Shown in pieces: positions 35,111 to 47,100 of a stretch of 64,000 nucleotides of DNA; position 1 is the first letter of the stretch, and every line of letters begins with the position of its first letter. Under the pieces are notes generated by a model. It searched no databases and had not been told where the DNA came from. It was given only the letters and a program-made list of their open reading frames with translations. The DNA lies in NCBI GenBank assembly GCA_031001845.1, contig JARNGD010000013.1, forward strand, positions 248,001-312,000, read 5' to 3'. The position numbers and the translations under genes are program-made. Origin of the DNA: Achaetomiella virescens (Eukaryota; Ascomycota; Sordariomycetes; Sordariales; Chaetomiaceae).

Positions 35111-36031
35111 ATGACATCAGTACGACGTCCACGATCCTTGATCCTGAGACTGCTGTTGCCAAAACGCCCGAAACTGCCTCGGGCGCAGTCTCCACCAACG
35201 GCACATACCTGGGTACCAGCACCAGCATCATCATCCCAGCTGAGAAAAACTCCGCTCCGTCTACGGAGGCGGCCCAAACCAACCCGAACTCCGCCACACC
35301 GGACAACCATGAGAACAGCAACATCATTCCTACTGAGGACAACGTTCCGCTGGCCGACTTCCCGCGGCTGGAACAAACTCACCATAACCCCGTCTCCACA
35401 GCGAGCAAGTATCGTCCTCTCCTCCCTAAGCCTAGTCTCTCAGGGAACGTCGATACCGTCAGTGACAGCACTGCTGGAGCGGGACATTTCAGCCAACCAC
35501 TAATGATGCTACCAGGCTAAATCTGCCGTGGATTCTCTTCAAGTCGCCTGGCAAGCTGCCAGGCGCACAGCTGAGATTGGGCGGGAGCCGTCGACCAGCT
35601 TCACCCCCCGTGCCACACACGTGGTTCCTCTTGGCACCAATCTCAATCCTTCCATTCCTACACTAATTGCTTCAGTCGCCAGCGTGGCTACTTCTTCTGC
35701 CAATCCGACTGTCCTGACTGCCAGCATGGCTGCATCCACCAACCGCTTGACTGTCCCTGCCATCACCAACAGCAAGAAGCGTAAGCAACCTGCGCCCGGC
35801 ACCGGCGAACCAACCATCCCCTATCCGAGCCCGAGACCTACAAAGAAGGCGAAGCAGGATCTGCTCATCGCCTCCAAAAACTCTATATCAAAAGCTGAGG
35901 CCGCCAACACAGCTGATAGCAGCAGCGTCAATAACGCCAACATCCACAACCAGGCCAAGCCTGCGGCGGTCAAGAACAAGGTGATAGCCAACAACGCCTG
36001 GGGCCCGCTGCAGCCTTTTGTTGTATCTTAA
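35111..36031 (+). CDS. Hypothetical Ser/Thr/Asn-rich disordered protein with nuclear-localisation-like basic motifs
   Basis: Unrecognised. From ATG 35111, after a one-base shift near 35118, a frame without stops runs to 35518 with composition typical of a disordered protein (STTSTILDPETAVAKTPETA, TSTSIIIPAEKNSAP, HNPVSTASKYRPLLPKPS). It joins, near a CTACCAG that could be an acceptor or a further shift, the frame AKSAVDSLQVAWQAARRTAE, which continues to 36031. There SKKRKQPAPG and PTKKAKQD form a bipartite basic cluster resembling a nuclear localisation signal. No folded domain is visible. It might be the distal part of a gene starting further upstream. It lies about 170 bp after the stop of the preceding hypothetical gene on the same strand. 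Confidence 0.4.
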
Positions 36032-37552
36032 CTGCCGGAAACCAAGCGGTATGATGGAGACCCAGCACGAGGAAGCAGGCATCGCTAGCTGTTGTCAGGC
36101 GTCCACCCGACCTGCTTCGCGCTTTATGTTGGTGTGATGAACTCTGCCCTTGACTATGAAGGCCGAAAACCAGGGTCAACATGGGAACCTCTGATGGTAG
36201 GAGAGGTTGAGAAACACTCAAACGAGGAAAACGAGAGAGAGATCAAGAGAGAAAACGAGAACCCAAGAGTGGGAACTAGCACGGTTGGAGAAACATGGTG
36301 TGCGGGCGTAATAATGATTTTGACGCAATCCAGCCACCAGGGGTACCTCTTGTGGTGTTTCATGGTGCGAAGACCAAGTGCTGGAAACTCGCCGGGGCCT
36401 TCACCAGCTGAATACTCGCAGTTCTCTGCGTTGGTAGCCGTCTTCAAGTTAGGTTAGTGGAAGATAACTAGGCATCTCTGCTTCTTTCCGCCGTTCTTCT
36501 AGCGGCCACAGCGTTTGGCATCTGGCGTTCTGTGTCGTCTTGCAAGACATCAGGGGATACCCCAAGCTGAGAATCCGTGTCGGCGATACTCACCCTGGTT
36601 CTACATCAAGTTAATTAGTACACTAGGCGAGATAAATCTCATGGTACTACCAGTTTCCATCTTTTGCATTGTCTTGAGTCTGGCCAGTCTACGGGCCAGG
36701 GTGAACGCTCCAGCCTCATGCTCTTAATAACCGTAGGAACGAATCGTCACTGGCATCCTATGTGTGGCTAATGGAGTGAGATCAGATATCATATCTAGGA
36801 GCTGGGCCGGCCTGGCCGAGCTCTAGTCGATGCCACTGCCAGCTTTGATGGATTTCGGATGGCACACCTTCGCCGTGAAGATCAACAGAATACTCCTCGG
36901 CAGCACTGCGTGGCAACATGAGATGACCGGCGTCACCATGGACGATAGGTCGTTTTTTTGGGGTAAATGGGAGAGAGGATAGTGACAAGCCGCTTTAGAA
37001 AGGCTGCACTCGCCGATGTCACTTATTCTCAATCTCTGTCGGCGGAGCTGGGTGAGTCCTTCTCCACGACAATGAGTGAGCAGAGATGCTGACAGGCCCA
37101 GTCCCTCAGACCAATAGACTGATTGGTGACGGCCCAGGCGACATAATGGACAGGTAAACCTGTTGCTCCGGCCACAGCATCTCCCAGGTTGACAATGGCC
37201 CAGCCGGCTTTGTCTTGCACTTTCTCACGTCTTTGCTGTGTCAGAATCAATATTGTCTTGTGACTTGTGGAGGAGGAAGTTTCACCACCAAAGACTACCG
37301 CTCTGAGTCTTCACTGCTTACGGCAGAATGGATAGACCAACAAGGCGACGGTTTGGGTGCACAAACTTCCATCGTCAATAGAAGGCAGGACAGGCGCATG
37401 GCGAGGCGTTTTCGGGACCGGAACCAGGACTTTGGGCTTCTCATGGACAAGAATTCGGGTATTTGGAAATTCGAAAGCCACATGGCTGATAATGTGAGCC
37501 CAAAAAGGTTGGCCATGTCAAAGTGAAGACAAGGGAAACCGGAAAAAGTAAT
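36032..37552. other. Intergenic region next to tRNA-Ser
   Basis: No supported protein gene. A minus-strand fragment near 37150-37210 contains AGWAIVNLGDAV, reminiscent of 2-oxoglutarate oxygenases, but no other motif of that family surrounds it. Confidence 0.35.
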
Positions 37553-37634
37553 CGACGTGGGCCTGATTCGAACAGACGCTCCCGAAGGAACAAGATTTCT
37601 AGTCTTGCGCATTAGACCACTCTGCCACCACGCC
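37553..37634 (-). tRNA. tRNA-Ser(AGA)
   Basis: The minus strand folds as a class II tRNA: acceptor GGCGTGG pairs with CCACGTC, with discriminator G. The anticodon stem CAAGA/TCTTG encloses loop CTAGAAA, giving anticodon AGA. A long variable arm (TTCCTTCGGGAG) and T arm GTCTG-TTCGAAT-CAGGC follow. No intron; 82 nt, normal for fungal tRNA-Ser. Confidence 0.93.
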
Positions 37635-37875
37635 GCTGTTAGAAAAGTCTCCCAATTTTCCTATTTGTAAAGGCTGTGGCTCCACTCACGGTCATCATTC
37701 AGTTGTCAATTCAGGGGTAGCCGTTTAGGGGTAAGTTATTCAGCATTCATGCTCCCAGCTCTGAAACAGAGGCTATTTAAATTATCTACAATGGCTGTTC
37801 ATGAAGTAAAACCATCAGACTCTTCTGTCCTGTCCGAACCTCTGCTTCGAGCTTAGTCTTGCGGCGTCAACCCTA

Positions 37876-39836
37876 CTAGTAGTAGTCGCCACCTTCAACA
37901 CTCTCCCAACTCCGACCCCCACCCCTAATAATCTCCGCCACCCTCTCCGCCACCGCATGTGCCGTCCCCTGCAACGCAGTCCCCACAATAGCTGGCACCA
38001 CGCTCGCGTCCACAACCCACAGCCCCCGGTGCCATACACCCTCAAGTCTCACCATTGCACAGCCCCCCATGTGCTTCGGAATCATGCACATGTCCCCACC
38101 GGGTGAACCAGCGACGGCCAGAAGAGCAACCTGTCTTCTCTCAAGCCTGGCAGTTATCGTCAGATTGGTATTGAGCGCTGGGAGAGATTTCGACGGGATA
38201 GAGGAGGGACATGCCCGGACTGGACCAGAAGAGACGGGAGCGGCAGATGATGGAGACGACGTTCTCTTTTTTAACTGGATTCTGGAATGTGCTGTACTGC
38301 ACGTAGGGTGGCCGTCGAAAGGGTCGGTGAGATTAATGTCGCGGTGCCACGAGAGAGGTTTGAGTAAGGGGGCCGTGGAGAAGCCGCTCCGACGGAAGAG
38401 CGTGGAGGTTATAGCTACTCTAGTACTGTTGAAATGTTTGGCGATAAGGGCGTGTTTAACGAGGAATCCGCGGGGGAGCAATGGGGAGGAGTGGTAGGTT
38501 TCTGGGAGGTACGAGGGGGCGTCTTGGGAGAGGAGGCGGGCTGCGACCTGTTAAGGCTTCTCTGGGGAAGGAAGCTGCGGGAGGAAGTAGTAGCTATCGC
38601 ATCCCATTTTGCGGTCGACATTGGGCCGGTCTTGTTGGCCAGGTACTCGGCCCAAACTGTGGCCTTGTAGGTTTCGTTCGTGGTGATGGAGTCTGGGTTT
38701 GGGGAGGACTGGTTGGAGGCTGTAGGCCAGGAGGGTGGTTGCGTGGTCTGGCAGGTTTGCGCCGACGGCAGGCAAATCCGTCTTCACCCTGATCCCAGCC
38801 TCTTTGAGTACCGAGGCTGGACCAACCTTGCTGGCTTGGAGCAGCTGAGGCGTCTGGATAGCGCCCGCCACGAGAATCGTCTCCTTCTTTGCGTAGACCT
38901 CCCTTGCCACCCTGTCGTCCCTTGAGCCAATCTTAAACCGCTTCGCCCCCAGCTGCTTCCTCGAATAAAACAAACTCTCCGCGACAGTCTGCCCGTCACA
39001 AGCCGCAATTCTCCCTCGCCCTGTTCACCAGTCATAGTACGCGGACCGTGCCGTCGCCCACGTCATGGGTCTCCAAATCAATAGTCGACGGCGTCCAGAA
39101 CGCACCCACTCCTCCTCCTGTATTGGCACCTGGCGGCGCTCGACGCCCGTCTCACGCCTCGATGCATTCCCCCCCCCCCCAAAAAAAAATAAAATAAAAA
39201 GAAAAAGGAAAAAAAAAGCTGAAAGTCTGAGATGTGCGTCTATAGTGGCCCTTTGTCATAGACCCGCTCAACCAAGGTGATATTCCACTCTCTGCCGCCT
39301 CGCGACTCGGCAGCGTGAAATGGTCCTCCTCCCAAAATATGGCAACATCACCTCCCACCCCAATCCCGGATTCCCAGCTCTTCCTACGCATCGTAGTCCA
39401 CCTTGCTGCCGCGTGCATGTCCCATGCCATTGACAACTGACCCCCCGCCGGCAACAGTTGCAACAGGGACGGAGGACATTGAGTTGTTCAGGTCCTAGTT
39501 GGGCGCAGACTCCGGAATGAGCATGACGGAAGTATCGAGGTCGTTGGCGCACTACGGGATGATGGTCTCGGGCTTGTCATCGAAGTGGTCGCATTCAAAG
39601 AGGAGGACGGCAGCTGCGAAGCGTGTTAGTTGTGCCGTGGTGAAGGGCGGACATGAAGAGTGGAGCTAGGGAGACAACTTGCTCTCTAGTCTTTGCTCAG
39701 CAGGTTGGCCACCACAAGGCCCGGATGCCTGCCCCCACGACGACGTAGTCGTAAAGGGTGCTGTTGAAGACATCATGCTTGGTTTCTGCCGTGACCGGAA
39801 AGCTTGCCAGGAGAAAGCAAAAAGGCAAGGGAACAT
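37876..39836 (-). CDS. Secreted GMC-family FAD oxidoreductase
   Basis: The minus-strand ATG at 39836 gives a signal peptide (MFPCLFAF, then LLASFPVTAE after a one-base shift), followed by the FAD-binding start LYDYVVVGAGI. Later blocks match GMC proteins: QLSMAWDMHAAARW and WESGIGVGGDVAIFW near 39400, GAFWTPSTIDLET near 39080, then TILVAGAIQTPQLLQAS with AGIRVKTDLPAVGANL near 38850-38760. The C-terminus has DPFDGHP, the His-bearing CMIPKHMGGCAM, GLWVVDASVVPAIVG and LQGTAHAVAERVAEII. Stop TAG at 37876-37878. Such enzymes oxidise alcohols, sugars or aryl alcohols and reduce oxygen or quinones; the substrate cannot be inferred. A poly-C/A-rich segment near 39170-39220, probably intronic, and several single-base shifts break the frame. 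Confidence 0.82.
39169..39217 (+). repeat. Poly-C/poly-A low-complexity tract inside the GMC gene
   Basis: A run of 12 C is followed by A-rich sequence (A9, then AAAAT, AAAAAG, AAAAAAAAAG). Viewed on the gene's strand it is a T-rich stretch ending in G12. It falls where GMC homology is interrupted, so it is either inside an intron or a homopolymer insertion. Confidence 0.8.
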
Positions 39837-41107
39837 TGCAGTTCTGAATTTCGCCGTTGTCGTTGGTGTAACAAGACAACATGAGGGTCTGACTGGGCAG
39901 TGAGAAAGTGATCGAAAGGAAGGCCAGGGACGTTCAGCAAAAGACCTTTGACTACTAATTTTCAGATCTCATGATGTCATCCAGGCCATTGCCTGGTATA
40001 CAATCAAGCCACAGCTTACCATTCCAGATAACGCAATGTATCGTGCTGATAGATGAAGCATGGTATAGCATAATCGGCTGGCAGGTGGGGACGAGAGTTT
40101 AGGACGGGGGGTGGAGATGGGCAGCGCAGAAGTTTCAAGAGCTGTAAGGAAATGATATGTCATTCGAGATGAGAATTCAACAATGTGTGTTGGACTAGTT
40201 GCTGAACAGTCAGGGAATATTAACGTCAGAGAATGAGGTTGAGGTGGCTAACTTTATTTGAACAGCAATGAAGAATGTCAAGGCTCAGCTGGTGTCAAGA
40301 GAGAGAGAGCTAAAACAGGAAAACGAAAAGAGGAACGTGTTCAAGGACTGCTCCACCAACACTGTTGACAAGTTTACTTGTCTCATCAACAACGGGGAGG
40401 CTCCTCAATAACAACTACTAATGCCAGCTGAACGACACCATTCAAGTCCCACTCCAAGTGCAATTTCCATATGGGTATGTCATCTCTTCATTCGATAGAC
40501 TGCCATCCACCTTCCAAAAGGGACTTTAATCCCTGCCTCCGACTCCTAGGCCGGTAGCACTGACAACCGACAGATTAAGTACATCCCCTCTTCAAAATCG
40601 ATGCCGCCGGTGTGTCCACGTGCCTCCCAGCAGCCAGCAAATCCCAGTGGGAGTCTTGAAGAACCCCAAACTGATTTTCCAAGAGCAAGGGCTTCGATAT
40701 CACCTCACTTTGCCCATCGCTTTTCATCCAGCCCACCAACCAGCATTAGAACAAAAAGAATAAACAAGCCTCTCTACTCAACACAGTACCATGAACACCA
40801 ATGGTAATCAAGAAAAAAAGAACAAGAACAAAGAAGACCCATAATGGCGTTAGAGTGCCCCCAAAATGCCTAGACAGCCGGATGAGTGGAAAACCATGCA
40901 GCAGCCGCCCACTACCTTCATTCACAGCAGACCAAAGAAGGGAATGTGTACAAATGCCATCCAAAAATCTCTGAAGCGGCGCGCTGAGTAGGTTACGACA
41001 GCCATGCGATGGCGCGTCGCGACATAACGCGTAAAGTAATGAAAGAAGTGAAGAGAATGCCGGGTGAACTTTCCATGCCTACATATCAATGAACGGCATA
41101 AGAGACC
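39837..41107. other. Intergenic region between GMC and SomA-like genes
   Basis: Upstream of the GMC gene and downstream of the SomA-like gene. No gene or RNA recognised. Confidence 0.45.
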
Positions 41108-43777
41108 TTAGTCCGTTGCCCCAATCCCGGTATCCCCTTCCATCGTGAAGCCAGGGCCAAAGTCGAATTGGTCACTTTCGGGGTTACCGTCATGAAGGAA
41201 TGAGTCGAAATCGAACTCGTTCAGCACGTTTTCCGTTTGCAAAGGGTTTGCGAAGTCGAGCTGAAAATCCTAGGGAAATGTTAGCAAGAAGGCAATCAGG
41301 ACTGGGGGAGACAGTCCCTACCATTCCACCCGTGTCCATGAAGGTGTTGGACTGATTGGGATCGGTATGCAGCGGTGGGGCCGGCACGGGAGCCGCCTGT
41401 GGCGGGGGTGCCGTTGCCGCGGGCTGCCCGTTCGGGACGACCTGGCTGGCGTTCACATTTTGATTCTTGGGAAGCCGGTGGGGTTGACCGGGGTGATCGG
41501 AGTCGCGGGGGTCGGGGCCTCTTGAGGTGCATCGGCGGCGTCGGGCGCCGCCGGGGTGGCACCTGCAGCGTTGAGGTTCGGGTTGCTCTTCTTCTGAGCG
41601 GCAGCCTGGACATGGAATCTCAGCTCGGGGCTACGAACATGTATTATATGCCGGGGAACACATACCTTTGCCTTGGCAGCCTTGGTCTCCTTCTTCTTCG
41701 GCGCCGGCTTGTTCCCCTGCTGCGGGGTTGGAGGGCAGCATTGCTAACTTGAGGCGACGCGGTTGTGTTGCGGGCGTTGGCAGCAGCCGCAGCGGTGGCT
41801 GGCCCGAAGGGCGGCATGGACCGCTGATTCTGAGCAGGGCCACCGGGACCCTGCGGCTGAGGGGGCTGTCCCGCCATCTGCGCGTTTGGCCCGCCTTGTT
41901 GCCATTGCATCGGGGCACCCTGGGCACCCGGCTGCTGCGCCTGGCGCTGTGCTGCAAGCATCTGCTGGTTCACCTGGCTGTTGAACGGCGGGTGGGAGCT
42001 CGGTGGCCGCATCGCGCCGTTCATCTGAGCCATGTTCATGTTCATGCCAAAGTGGGGAGCGCCGTTGGGGTCCACGTTGCCGCCCATGAAGTTCATCGAA
42101 TTGGGAGAACTTCGCGATTGCGCTGCGCCGTCGGGGAGGGGGGAGCCCATGTTGGCAGCATTGGCCATCTGCTGGCTGGCACGCTTCATCTGCTCGGCAG
42201 GGTTTGGTGAGGCACCGCTCCGGCCACCGGGGGGCGAGGTGCCTTGGAAGGCCTGGCCATTCGGACCGGGGGGACCACCGGGGCCGCCAGGGCCGCCCGG
42301 CCCATCCATCCGGCCGTTGTTGGTGTTGAGGTCCTGCTCCTGACGAGCCATCATCAGCCTCTTTTTATTCTGCTGTTCAAGCAACATTAACTGCATCTGG
42401 TAGTCCTGCAACGCATGGTTGCTTGCGCCACTGGGCTGGCCGTTGGCAGCGGCCGGTCTCATGTTCCCGGGCCCCATGTCACCGGGGTTGTAGTACTGAG
42501 TGAGCGAGTTGCCGTCGGGACCTTGCGGCACCATGGGAGAGCCCTGACCCTGCGGACCGGCGGTGTTCGGCATGGGTTTGTTGGGCATCTGATTGCCATG
42601 GTGCTGCGACATGTTAGTCGAGTACGAGGCAATCTTGGCTTGCACATGAGGAGCTGCAGAGCCAAAGGCCTGGAGCTGGTCAGGATTCAGCGAAGTTGGG
42701 TTGAAACTATTGTGGAAAGACAGAGCGAGTGCTGGGTTGGGGCCGGCTCCTACCTGCTGCTGCCCAGGCATTCCCTGGCCAGGTCTCACACCGTTCGGCA
42801 TCATGACTCCCTGGTTGGGGTTGAAGGGTGCGCCTCCGTCGAGGCGGGGTCTCTTGGACGGCGAGGGTGCATTCTCAGCTCCTCCGGGGGAGGCGGGGCG
42901 GGGACGGTTCCCGTCCATGTCCGAAGGGTCCCGCTGCATCTGACCGGCGACCTTCTGCTGGTGGAGCATCTGCATCGTTTGGGGACTGGCGGGAAATGTC
43001 TGGTCAGCCGAGCCGTGCCGTGCAGAGCAGGTAAAAGGGGACCGCCACACTCACTTCTGGTTATTGGCCATGGCCGCCCGCTGCAGCTGGTTTCCGGGCT
43101 TCATGCCCATGTTCATAGCGCCAACCGGCATCCCCCGCATGATCTGCTGCTGGAACTGCTGTTGTTGCGCGAGATCGGGGCGCATCTGGCGGAGCATGTC
43201 GCGCTGCTGCTCTTGTCGCAGGCGCGATTGTTGCTGTCCCAGAAGTCAGTATCCAACTCGTCCAGCTAGAGAGGCTCCTCCCATACCTGAGTATGCTTAC
43301 GTATTGGTTCACCTGCATATTGGGGCCCTTGCCCTTCTGCGAGTGGAACATATCCCAGAACAGGCAGAACCAGTCGAAGAGAAAGCAGCTGTCCTGAAGC
43401 GGGCTGGGGACGTTCGGAGCAGGCAGGTCGTCGGGACGCTTGTGCAAAGCATCCTTGCTGTCGGTGTCCATGGAGTCGTCACCCATCCCATTTCCGATCG
43501 GGTTGCCATTCTCGTCGCGGAGCTTTCCGGGGCTGTCCTTCTTGACCCTGATCTGGGGGTCCTCCTGGTAGACGGCGCGGGCGCAGTTGAACATGCCATA
43601 ACGAACGAAGTATTCGTAGATATACGTGTTGAGCAGTGTCCGATTCCCTTCGCTGAGCTGCATCGGGTTCGGAGGCGGAGGCTGATGGGCGATGGCGCCG
43701 TTGTTCATCATGTTCATGGGGGCACCGACCGGGCCCCCCATGGGGTTCATGTTGGGCATGCCCGCCATGTTGTTCAT
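41108..43777 (-). CDS. somA: LisH-domain transcriptional regulator, SomA/Som1 (Flo8-like)
   Basis: The minus-strand ATG at 43777 starts a Met/Asn/Pro-rich leader, then the LisH region: RTLLNTYIYEYFVRYGMFNC and ARAVYQEDPQIRVKKDSPG, followed by FLFDWFCLFWDMFHSQKGKG. After an intron (about 43302-43235, GTAAGC donor) comes a Gln-rich block (QQQFQQQIMRGMPVGAMNMG). A second intron (about 43055-42990) leads to a very long Gln/Pro/Gly/Met-rich disordered region with SPSKRPRLDGG and FNPTSLNPDQLQAFGSA. Two short C-terminal introns (about 41667-41607 and 41321-41270) precede the acidic end (LDFANPLQTENVLNEFDFD, FGPGFTMEGDTGIGATD) at TAA 41108-41110. SomA/Som1 acts in the nucleus with the PtaB/Cdtf1 partner under cAMP-PKA control to drive adhesion, biofilm and development genes. 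Two frame losses lie in C and A/T runs (near 41725 and 41469). An acceptor-like TTGCAG just 5' of the ATG suggests an intron in the leader. Confidence 0.85.
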
Positions 43778-46700
43778 GGCTCGCGGAGGGGTGCAGACGA
43801 TGGTCTGCAAGATAGATTATCGAATCCGGCGCTATGAAGCGTCAAATGCGTCGTCAGGCCTCGCACCCCGGTCGTGTCAGCGTGCTCGTGGCTCCGATAA
43901 CGTCGTGTGCGACGAGATTGCAATTCTCCCAAGTGCTCGCCGCCAGAGTGGCGTACGGTGCGTTTATGTCCGGCGGAGTGACCGAGGTGGGTATCGATGA
44001 TCACTTGCGATAGCGTCGAGATGCGACACGCGCGGGGAGTGGGTGGCTTGGACGTTTGGATGGCCCCGGGGTGTGGTGGTGGATGGCAGATGGTTGAGAA
44101 ATGGCGATGGAGGAGGCAAGTGCGTTATCGGTTGTCGGTGCGCGACGACGAGCTGTCTGAGCTTTCGGGGAGGCTGGGCCACGCGAAGTCCCGGTCTGCG
44201 AGGATAACCGGGTATGTCTGTCCACTGGGGAAAAAAAAAAAATAAGACCAGACGCGAGGATGTCCTCAGCAGCTGCACGCGGGCGCCACCGCCGACAGCT
44301 TTTAATCAAAGCTGTGTGCAATCGCGGCCTCACTGTCTTCTGGGGTCTGGCGATCCTCGCGATAGGCGTCCTCACCCGCGGCGCTGCTTGGCCAGTCCGG
44401 CAAAATCGCTTGAGGATCGACGAGGCGACGCCGGGGACATCAAAGTGGCATGGCTCGGAGGGGACCAGGATGGAGATACCAAGGAGCGGGACCAGAATGT
44501 GGAAGCAGGAGAGCGTGGGGAGGAAGGCGGACGGGGGGTTTGGGTTTGGAAATTTCCAGTTGGCGACGAGATCGAGCGCAATGGGGGGCGAGGACAAGAC
44601 GATTTGGGGATGTCTGCCAATCTCTCTCGGAACAGAGCGGCGGGCCTGCGCAGTTTTGGGCACGGCTAAGGCTGGGCGCCTGCGTACATCTGAGACCCAA
44701 CCTGTTTATGCCTTCGATTTCAGGCATAAAAGGCAGCCTTGCAGCAGAATCAGGCCACAATTCGTCTGTCGGGGCCTTGGCGCCCCGATATTCGCTGGCC
44801 AAGGCAGGCTGCAGATCACACCAGACAAGAGCGGCGCGGCTTGCCGTGGAGTAGTATGAAGGTGCATCCGGTAATTCTAACTAAACCATTGTTGTTACAA
44901 TAAGAGAGGCTGCATTCGATTTCACCGTAGCCAGCCCATCCTCACTCCTTCCAAGCAGCTGATCAGCCACTTGATGATCCTTCAAAGCGCAGTACCGGTC
45001 GAACCTCCGTGCCTGGGTCGCGGTGCCAAACGGCAACAAGGATGACCGATTCTGGTTCCCGCGTAGCTCATGAGACTGTTTCGGGAATCCCAGGCGCCAC
45101 GTTTAGATGCATCTGTCAGGTTCTGGTTGGCAACAAGTGTTGACAATCCACCTTGGAGCACGTCGGGCACCCAGTCCGAGCTTGATGATTCATCAGCTCG
45201 TCCCTCAGTTTCAGTACAGCGTGCGTGTTCGCTTGCCGAAAACCAAGTCTCTACTCGCGCCCCACGATTCTTGGTCCTTCGCGCTCTGAAGTGGACTGTT
45301 ATTGTCGCTAGCCGCCCACACTTCGCACAAACCCCCTTCCACTGATATCATTAACAAAGCACCCATTCCATGCCACCGTTTTCAGGATTTACACCAAAAT
45401 TGGGTTGCAGAAGTTTTGCCCCTTAACACTATGCTCCATCAGGGCACCTGCCATCCACTTTTAGCGTCTCTTTTTGTCTTGCCCTTCAGTTTAACTCTTT
45501 ACTCCATCTCTCTCTTTCTCATTTCTGCCCATTTTCCATTGTTCCTGCCCTTTCTTCACCCGTATGGTGTACCGGGCAGGGCGAGATCTGACAGCTGCAG
45601 GTGACAAGCCTGCGGCTGTCACACCAGGGCTGTCTGCAAGTCTTCCTCTTGGGAGGGAGGGAGTTGAGCCCCCCTGGCCGCTCACAGACCCAGCATCCCC
45701 AGCGATCGCACGGCGCCACAGCCAGGCCGATGCAACAGAACGTTGTGCGGAAGCTTGTCCCTTGCATTAGTCGATCGTTGTGGAGGGGAGCAACAATTTT
45801 TTGATAAGGACTCATGGGTCATTTTTTGGGGGGGAAGGGGGAGTGGATGGTCAGTTGTGTCTAAATACATCTTGCAGCTATCGGAAGGTTTGAAGACCTT
45901 CCTTCCTCCGCTCATTCACCCACGACCGACTTCTGAGAATGACGCCCAGCGCGTCATGTTTGCGGAGAGGCTTTGACCCCTCTCGATGATCAACCTGCCA
46001 GGCAGGGGTCCGTCTGGGGAAAGCCACCTTGGCGACCCACTGTTACCCGGTGACGCCGACACCTTCAATTTGAACATCTTTGGGTTGAGTTCTGAGGCTC
46101 CCACTGTTCTCAGGGTCAAAGTGAAGTCGGGGCAGAGTTCGCATCGTCTTCCGGTGAGCCCGAGATGGTTCTGCCCCATATGCGCATCCAGGCGCTATCG
46201 GGGCCCCAAGAGCGGCACATCGCGAACCCTCAACCGCTTTTCAGGGGCCGTAATATCCGAGGGTGGCAAAGTTGTCGTCGACGTCAGCTGTTGGTTGGGT
46301 GCGGGCGAGCCTGCCTCAGGCATTGCACTGCGAGACCACGCGACTTTGACCTCTCCATGTTGGCCTCGTTCGCAAGTTGAGAGATACAGCCAGACTGACA
46401 TTGGAGCCAGCTTGTTGGACGTGGATGGACCCTACACGGGAACCTGGAAACTATGAAAACAGGTACTGTACTCGGTCTACAGACGCAAATTTTGGTCCGG
46501 GTCTTTGTACAGGAAGATTGCGGGACGGCCGGCTGCAGTCGTCCGTCTGGGGCCCCATCCTTCCCTTCAAAAATACGGGAAAACAAAACAAGGACTTAGG
46601 GGGGTTAGCGAGGCTTCCCACTAGGAAAAAGTCAGAAACAGATGTCCTATGTCAGCCCGGGTCCCATTGTGGGGGACTACTTCCTGTTGCGAAGCGGTGG

Positions 46701-47100
46701 CACGGCACTCGACCACGAGCTGAACACGTGGTACTCATTCAGAAAAAAAAAAAAAAGAAAGACAAATCGCCGTGTTATTAACGAGACTGGGCAGCGGGTA
46801 TCAAGCCGGAAATCCAAGACGCCGCATAGCATGTCATAACGGGCCCGTTTTTAAACCAAACCTCCGATACCAAGATGCGGTTCTTCCATCTCAGCTCCCT
46901 AGAAATGCAATCTTCCACAACGCCCGTCCCGTCTCCGAACGCCGTATTGTTGGTACAAGTACGCCTCAGATGTCTAAACCCCTCCTCCTCCAGGACGCCA
47001 ACCCTTCCGTGCCCATCGTACACCCTAGCCGGACCTTAACTCCACGGTAGGCAGGTAAGTAGGTTCGTTGGTCAGGTACCTACCAGACAAGTCGTAAATC
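43778..47100. other. Long region upstream of the SomA-like gene
   Basis: About 3.3 kb with no supported protein gene. The part next to 43778 probably holds a long 5' leader and promoter of the SomA-like gene, as is usual for developmental regulators. Several open frames (for example 45986-46456, plus) lack domains and intron structure. A short A13 run lies near 46743. Confidence 0.4.

Noticed and set aside
37140..37215. AGWAIVNLGDAV on the minus strand, like a 2-oxoglutarate/Fe(II) oxygenase strand
   Set aside because: Neither the HxD motif nor the distal His/Arg motif was found in any frame around it; one short match is not enough.
42415..43269. 284-codon plus-strand open frame opposite the SomA-like gene
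   Set aside because: The minus strand carries the LisH and Gln-rich protein with proper introns; the plus frame is its mirror with Val/Leu/Arg/His-rich nonsense.
45986..46456. 157-codon plus-strand frame MINLPGRGPSGESH...
   Set aside because: No recognisable fold, no introns or neighbours to support it; chance frame in GC-rich DNA is as likely.
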